Positions 7,677 through 10,836 of a stretch of DNA of 10,836 nucleotides are shown one piece after another. Position 1 is the first letter of the stretch, and every line of letters starts with the position of its first letter. Source of the DNA: CAWACC01 sp964390695 (GTDB lineage Bacteria > Chlamydiota > Chlamydiia > Chlamydiales > Parachlamydiaceae); the NCBI GenBank assembly GCA_964390695.1, contig CAYMKI010000121.1, positions 1 through 10,836 on the forward strand, read 5' to 3'. The notes beneath the pieces are model-generated. The model did not search any database. It had not been told where the DNA came from and was given only the letters and a program-made list of their open reading frames with translations. The translations under genes and the position numbers were made by a program.

Positions 7677-7715
7677 TTGACTTTTTCGCAAAATTATATA
7701 ATAATATTGTATAAT
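7677..7715 (+). promoter_or_regulatory. Promoter of the ferredoxin operon
   Basis: TTGACT (7677-7682) matches the -35 consensus at five of six bases. It is followed by an A/T-rich tract with several -10-like boxes: TATAAT at 7697-7702 (14-nt spacer), TAATAA at 7699-7704 (16-nt spacer) and a second TATAAT at 7710-7715, too far from this -35. Which box is used cannot be told from sequence. Confidence 0.6.
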
Positions 7716-7740
7716 TAATTTAGAATTACATGAGGTTTTT

Positions 7741-8007
7741 ATGGCAAAGTTAATTTTTGAACACAATAATGAAGAAATAGAACTACCAGAAGGCTCTGCA
7801 ATCGCTGAAGCTTGCGAAGAAGCAGGCGTTCCCTTTGCATGCACTGAAGGCGTATGCGGCACTTGCGTAATTGAGGTGAAAGAAGGACCTGAAAATTTGT
7901 CACCCATGACGCAAGAAGAGCTTGATTTTTTAGGTGATGGCACTTCTGGAGAACGTTTAGCTTGCCAATGTAAAATCAAATGCGGTAATGTAAAAATTTC
8001 ATTTTAA
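7741..8007 (+). CDS. [2Fe-2S] ferredoxin
   Basis: This is a small soluble one-electron carrier of 88 residues. The cluster ligands are visible as C34-x4-C39-x2-C42 and, after 32 residues, C75 in ERLACQC, the arrangement of plant-type and related [2Fe-2S] ferredoxins. C25, C77 and C81 are extra cysteines. The sequence is acidic, as expected for a ferredoxin. The start ATG has GAGG six bases upstream and a promoter at 7677-7715. It is the first gene of a tight operon with an Fe-S carrier fusion and a methionine sulfoxide reductase, so a role in supplying electrons for cluster assembly or repair is plausible, but its partner is not shown by the sequence. Chlamydiae carry a single ferredoxin of this size from memory; I do not assign a symbol. 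Confidence 0.93.
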   Translation: MAKLIFEHNNEEIELPEGSAIAEACEEAGVPFACTEGVCGTCVIEVKEGPENLSPMTQEELDFLGDGTSGERLACQCKIKCGNVKISF

Positions 8008-8018
8008 AGGTGCAAATA

Positions 8019-8615
8019 ATGAGCGGTAAAGAAACCACACAAGAAAATCTAACCCAGGAAGTCATTCATCGTCATATGACGATAGATCAGATTCTATCCA
8101 AGTTTCCCTATAAGGCTCAGAGGCTTTCTCAGGAAATTACACATGCAGGCCTGCACTGCATCGGCTGCCACGCAGCTACCACAGAGACACTTGAAGCCGG
8201 CATGTATGGCCATGGCATGAACGACGAAGCCATCAATCGCTTAGTCAAAAGACTAAACGATTTATTGCTAGAGCCCGAATCCGATAAAGAGACTATCACC
8301 TTAACGCCACGCGCAGCAAAGAAATTCATGGAAATAGCCGATGAAGATAGCAAACAAGGCTGGGGATTACGCTTTGGCGACCGTATGGCAGGCTGCAGCG
8401 GCTTTGAATACATCTTGGACTTTTCAGAAAAAGCTGAAGCTGATGACGATGTGTTTGAATCACAAGGCATTCAAATCCATGTCAACAAGCACTGCACAAA
8501 GCGTTTAAAGGGCTCTGTCATTGACTTTAGAGACGGATTACAGGCTTCCGGCTTTATCGTCGAGAACCGCAATGCTAAATCATCTTGTGGATGCGGATCT
8601 TCTCACAACTATTAA
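8019..8615 (+). CDS. DUF1858 redox domain fused to A-type Fe-S carrier (IscA/HesB)
   Basis: This is a two-domain protein of 198 residues. Residues about 19-83 match DUF1858, the domain of hybrid-cluster-associated redox-disulfide proteins: MTIDQILSKFP, then GLHCIGCHAATTETLEAG with the C47-x2-C50 pair, and a helical HGMNDEAINRLVKRLNDLL end. Residues about 93-198 match A-type carriers: LTPRAAKKFMEIA, the GCSGF cysteine C126, and C190-G-C192 near the C-terminus, the three ligands that hold a cluster for delivery to target proteins. C159 is additional. ATG 8019 is chosen over the GTG at 8010 because AAAGG (8006-8010), overlapping the ferredoxin stop, sits eight bases before it. The gap to the ferredoxin is 11 bases and to msrBA 11 bases. 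The C-x2-C domain may add a redox switch or recruit the cluster; that is inference. Confidence 0.9.
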   Translation: MSGKETTQENLTQEVIHRHMTIDQILSKFPYKAQRLSQEITHAGLHCIGCHAATTETLEAGMYGHGMNDEAINRLVKRLNDLLLEPESDKETITLTPRAAKKFMEIADEDSKQGWGLRFGDRMAGCSGFEYILDFSEKAEADDDVFESQGIQIHVNKHCTKRLKGSVIDFRDGLQASGFIVENRNAKSSCGCGSSHNY

Positions 8616-8626
8616 AATAGGTTCAT

Positions 8627-9484
8627 ATGAATCGATTTCGTAAGTTATCTGATGAACAAGATCGAATCATAAACAAGAAAGGCACGGAACCTCCGGGTTC
8701 CGGGCCTTACTGCCATTGTAATCACAAAGGGATATATGTCTGCAGGCAATGCGACTCCCCTCTTTATCTCTCTTCCGATAAATTTTCTTCACCTTGCGGC
8801 TGGCCCAGCTTTGACGATGCTATTCAAGGCGCGGTAGATCGCCTACCTGATCCGGATGGATACCGCACGGAAATACGTTGCCACTATTGCCAAGGTCATT
8901 TAGGCCACGTCTTCGCAGGTGAACATTTCACTCACAAAAACACTAGGCACTGCGTAAATTCCGCCTCCATGCTTTTCATCCCGGCTTCAACAGAAGAAGG
9001 CTACGAACGCGCTCTATATGCAGGGGGCTGCTTTTGGGGAGTTGAGCATTTACTGCAGACCCTTTCCGGTATCATTAAGACCACTGTGGGCTACACCGGC
9101 GGACATGTACATGCCCCTAGTTATGAAGAAGTTTGCACGGGAAAGACAGGCCATGCAGAAGCTGTCGAAGTGATATTTAACCCGAAGCTTCTCTCTTATG
9201 AAACCTTGACCCAATATTTTTTTGAGATTCACGACCCCTCTCAGATGAATCATCAAGGGCCAGATTATGGCCAGCAGTATCGCTCGGCCATATTCTATCT
9301 TACTCCGGAACAAAAGCAGACCGCTCAGAAGCTCATGATGGATTTACAACATAGGGGCTTCAAGGTGGCGACGGAATGCACGCCTGCGCGCAGTTTTTAT
9401 CCTGCAGAAGCGCACCACCAAAGATATTATTCCAAAACAGGCGCTCATCCCTATTGTCACAGGCGCGTGGCGCGTTTTAGTTAA
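8627..9484 (+). CDS. Bifunctional methionine sulfoxide reductase MsrB-MsrA
   Basis: This fusion of 285 residues repairs both diastereomers of methionine sulfoxide in proteins. The N-terminal MsrB domain (about 4-118, R-sulfoxide) shows two zinc-binding pairs, C39-x2-C42 and C85-x2-C88, the SSPCGWPSF block with the resolving-type C57, and the catalytic C109 in RHCVNSASM (Cys, not Sec). The C-terminal MsrA domain (about 128-285, S-sulfoxide) shows GGCFWGVEH with catalytic C135, GHAEAVEV with an active-site Glu, YGQQYRSAIF and AEAHHQRYY. C251 and C277 near the end are candidates for recycling cysteines. There is no signal peptide, so it acts in the cytoplasm. The B-then-A order is the reverse of PilB-type MsrAB but is a known arrangement. 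It is the last gene of the ferredoxin operon, 11 bases after the Fe-S carrier; a TAGG lies upstream of the ATG. Confidence 0.95.
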   Translation: MNRFRKLSDEQDRIINKKGTEPPGSGPYCHCNHKGIYVCRQCDSPLYLSSDKFSSPCGWPSFDDAIQGAVDRLPDPDGYRTEIRCHYCQGHLGHVFAGEHFTHKNTRHCVNSASMLFIPASTEEGYERALYAGGCFWGVEHLLQTLSGIIKTTVGYTGGHVHAPSYEEVCTGKTGHAEAVEVIFNPKLLSYETLTQYFFEIHDPSQMNHQGPDYGQQYRSAIFYLTPEQKQTAQKLMMDLQHRGFKVATECTPARSFYPAEAHHQRYYSKTGAHPYCHRRVARFS

Positions 9485-9580
9485 TCAAGCAAATGCGTAG
9501 CCGACTGCGAAAAAAAATTGTAGTAGCAGGTCTTTCATCATCCCTGGCAGACATATCTTTAATTATTTGTATAAGAAGAT

Positions 9581-10585
9581 CTACTGTATAATGCATTTCC
9601 CAAAACCATTGTTTCCAAGCCCAAAGGACTTCCGAGCACAGACAAAGCCAACACGGCCGACGGCAGAGTCACAGCCATCGCCGTAGTAGGACTCGACATA
9701 GAATCCAGAGGAGGCAAAAGCTACCCAGAGTCGGAATGTATCCGTCTTTTTACCTACGCGAACTGAATCAAATATTTTATTTTTAAAATCCCAAACATAA
9801 TGCCGTATTTTATTTCCTGACTTGGCGTAGGCCATTAAAGCGCTAGCCATTGTATCGATGGGCTCGGAAATATGGATTATCTGACGTGGTTTTTTTCTAG
9901 CTTCTTTTCCGAAATTTTCCGAAGCTAAACTCTTCTTTTTAGCGGGATCCATGGCTGAATTATCTCCATAGGCTTTTTTATCTTCTTCCTCAACAAGCTT
10001 CAACTGCTGCTCGAAGTCCATACTCTTGCCGATAACTTTTGTCTTTAAACATACCCAGTGAGGTTTTTGCAGGGGTCTCTCTTCTCTTATCGCATCAAAC
10101 CATGAATTTGTTGCATATCCTTTTTCGAGATCTGTTATAGGGTTTTTAAATAACCTTCCAATAGCCTCTAGGCTATTTAATGAAACGACTTCTTCCTCTT
10201 TGTTTTCATTGAGCACAGAGACTTCTTGAGGCATGAAGGTAAGCAGCGCACCTTCTGCAATGATTCTATAGGCTTCTCTGGGTATACGTATTTCATCGCA
10301 TATCTTGATTACCTTGATGCGTTCTTTCCATTCCTTGACCCCTGATATTTCCGGAGTGATGTCGCGTAATATTTTAAGAAATTTATCTTCATCCGCTAAC
10401 GCTACCCAGTTTTTACAGACTAAAGCCATAGAGTCGAGATTCGTCTTAGCTTCCGTAAAAATAATACGTCCTATATCTATAGGCAGAAAACCTACTCCGA
10501 CATTAAGCCCTTGAGCATCAACAGGTTGTTCTTTTGTAATGTGTGGGGCATCCCCCTTAGTAGAAACCGATGACACAGTATTCAT
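9581..10585 (-). CDS. F-box domain protein, putative host-directed effector
   Basis: Residues about 34-71 match an F-box: LPIDIGRIIF, then LDSMALVCKNW (V56, C57, K58, W60) and ALADEDKF. F-boxes bind Skp1 in eukaryotic SCF ubiquitin ligases; bacteria lack these, so F-box proteins of intracellular bacteria are taken to act in the host. Chlamydiae that live in amoebae carry many such genes. The N-terminus (1-30) is Ser/Thr/polar without a cleavable signal, as in type III secretion substrates. The segment from about 170 (KPHWVCLKTKVIG) to the end (SGFYVESYYGDGCDS..., VCARKSFG) resembles, from memory, the C-terminal domain that follows the F-box in other environmental chlamydial proteins. The ATG at 10585 has AAGGA eight bases upstream. 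It converges with msrBA (96-bp gap). Secretion and host target are inference. Confidence 0.85.
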   Translation of the reverse strand: MNTVSSVSTKGDAPHITKEQPVDAQGLNVGVGFLPIDIGRIIFTEAKTNLDSMALVCKNWVALADEDKFLKILRDITPEISGVKEWKERIKVIKICDEIRIPREAYRIIAEGALLTFMPQEVSVLNENKEEEVVSLNSLEAIGRLFKNPITDLEKGYATNSWFDAIREERPLQKPHWVCLKTKVIGKSMDFEQQLKLVEEEDKKAYGDNSAMDPAKKKSLASENFGKEARKKPRQIIHISEPIDTMASALMAYAKSGNKIRHYVWDFKNKIFDSVRVGKKTDTFRLWVAFASSGFYVESYYGDGCDSAVGRVGFVCARKSFGLGNNGFGKCIIQ

Positions 10586-10740
10586 TTTATTTTTCCTTAA
10601 TTTTATTCTTAAAGTTATTTGATTGATTAATCATAACGGATATCTTGTTTGTTTAAAATTCTAAAATCATAATTAACATAAGCATAACAAAAGTTAATCA
10701 CAAAATCCGCGGCAAGCACCGTGATTTTTATGGCCTAAAT

Positions 10741-10756
10741 GTATGATATATCATAC
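10741..10756. promoter_or_regulatory. Perfect 16-bp palindrome, possible operator
   Basis: GTATGATATATCATAC is its own reverse complement. It lies about 155 bases upstream of the F-box gene start and one base before an ATG (10758) on the plus strand. The size and symmetry suit a dimeric repressor site, but no regulator is visible nearby. Confidence 0.4.
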
Positions 10757-10757
10757 G

Positions 10758-10826
10758 ATGCAACATGAAATGACTGATTTGATCAAAAATTTGGACGAGT
10801 ATTCGCATAAACAGCATCCCAAATAA
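10758..10826 (+). CDS. Tiny reading frame (22 codons), doubtful
   Basis: ATG CAA CAT GAA ATG to TAA gives a 22-residue, highly charged peptide ending in HKQHPK. An in-frame ATG at 10743 would make it 27 residues, but that codon lies inside the palindrome. There is no clear ribosome-binding site. It may be a short peptide, the fossil of a longer gene, or chance. Confidence 0.2.
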   Translation: MQHEMTDLIKNLDEYSHKQHPK

Positions 10827-10836
10827 AATATCGAAC

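Noticed and set aside
8010..8018. GTG at 8010 as start of the DUF1858-IscA gene
   Set aside because: It overlaps the ribosome-binding site AAAGG that correctly precedes ATG 8019.
9500..9545. Terminator between msrBA and the F-box gene
   Set aside because: There is an A8/T8 run and a weak 4-bp stem (CAGG/CCTG) with a large loop, too far from the run to be a convincing terminator in either direction.
10694..10730. Hairpin AATCAC...GTGATT with T-run near the right end
   Set aside because: The stem is only 6 bp around a loop of about 19 nt, and no gene ends just before it.
1..10836. CRISPR array, toxin-antitoxin pair or phage genes
   Set aside because: No regularly spaced direct repeats, no recognisable toxin or antitoxin, and no structural phage protein are seen.

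Overview
The window looks like a piece of the chromosome of an environmental (amoeba-associated) chlamydia such as Parachlamydia, Protochlamydia or a relative. This is an inference. It rests on a eukaryote-type F-box protein, long coiled-coil and papain-like proteins with no bacterial housekeeping look, moderate to low GC, and conserved core genes scattered between effector-like genes. A 10-N run (4695-4704) shows that this is scaffolded draft sequence.

Layout. 2-1396 (+) is the 3' part of a long coiled-coil protein gene whose start lies beyond the left edge. 1397-2269 has no convincing gene. It holds a pair of ~86-89 bp inverted repeats (1634-1722 and 2132-2217) enclosing palindromes and a copy of a widespread GCGTCTTTGCGCC-type repeat, together resembling a non-autonomous (MITE-like) element. 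2270-4926 (-) is one large gene split by the N gap. Its product carries a Q-x5-C motif like papain-type cysteine proteases, and a strong terminator follows its stop. 5015-6307 (-) is an M18 metallo-aminopeptidase. It is transcribed divergently from tRNA-Pro(UGG) (6385-6459), which has its own terminator. 6524-7651 (+) is lgt, with an unusually large cytoplasmic insertion.

7741-9484 (+) is a tight three-gene operon: a [2Fe-2S] ferredoxin, a fusion of a DUF1858 redox-disulfide domain with an A-type (IscA/HesB) iron-sulfur carrier, and a bifunctional MsrB-MsrA. The gaps between the genes are 11 bases each and a promoter lies upstream. The operon appears devoted to iron-sulfur supply and oxidative repair. 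9581-10585 (-) encodes the F-box protein, a candidate host-directed effector. The right end (10586-10836) has no clear gene but contains a perfect 16-bp palindrome just before a tiny reading frame.

How it fits together: the housekeeping block (aminopeptidase, tRNA-Pro, lipoprotein maturation, Fe-S and Msr operon) is flanked on both sides by accessory, probably host-interaction genes (coiled-coil protein, papain-like candidate, F-box protein). The most interesting items are the papain-like protein, the DUF1858-IscA fusion in its operon, the F-box protein, the Lgt insertion and the inverted-repeat element.
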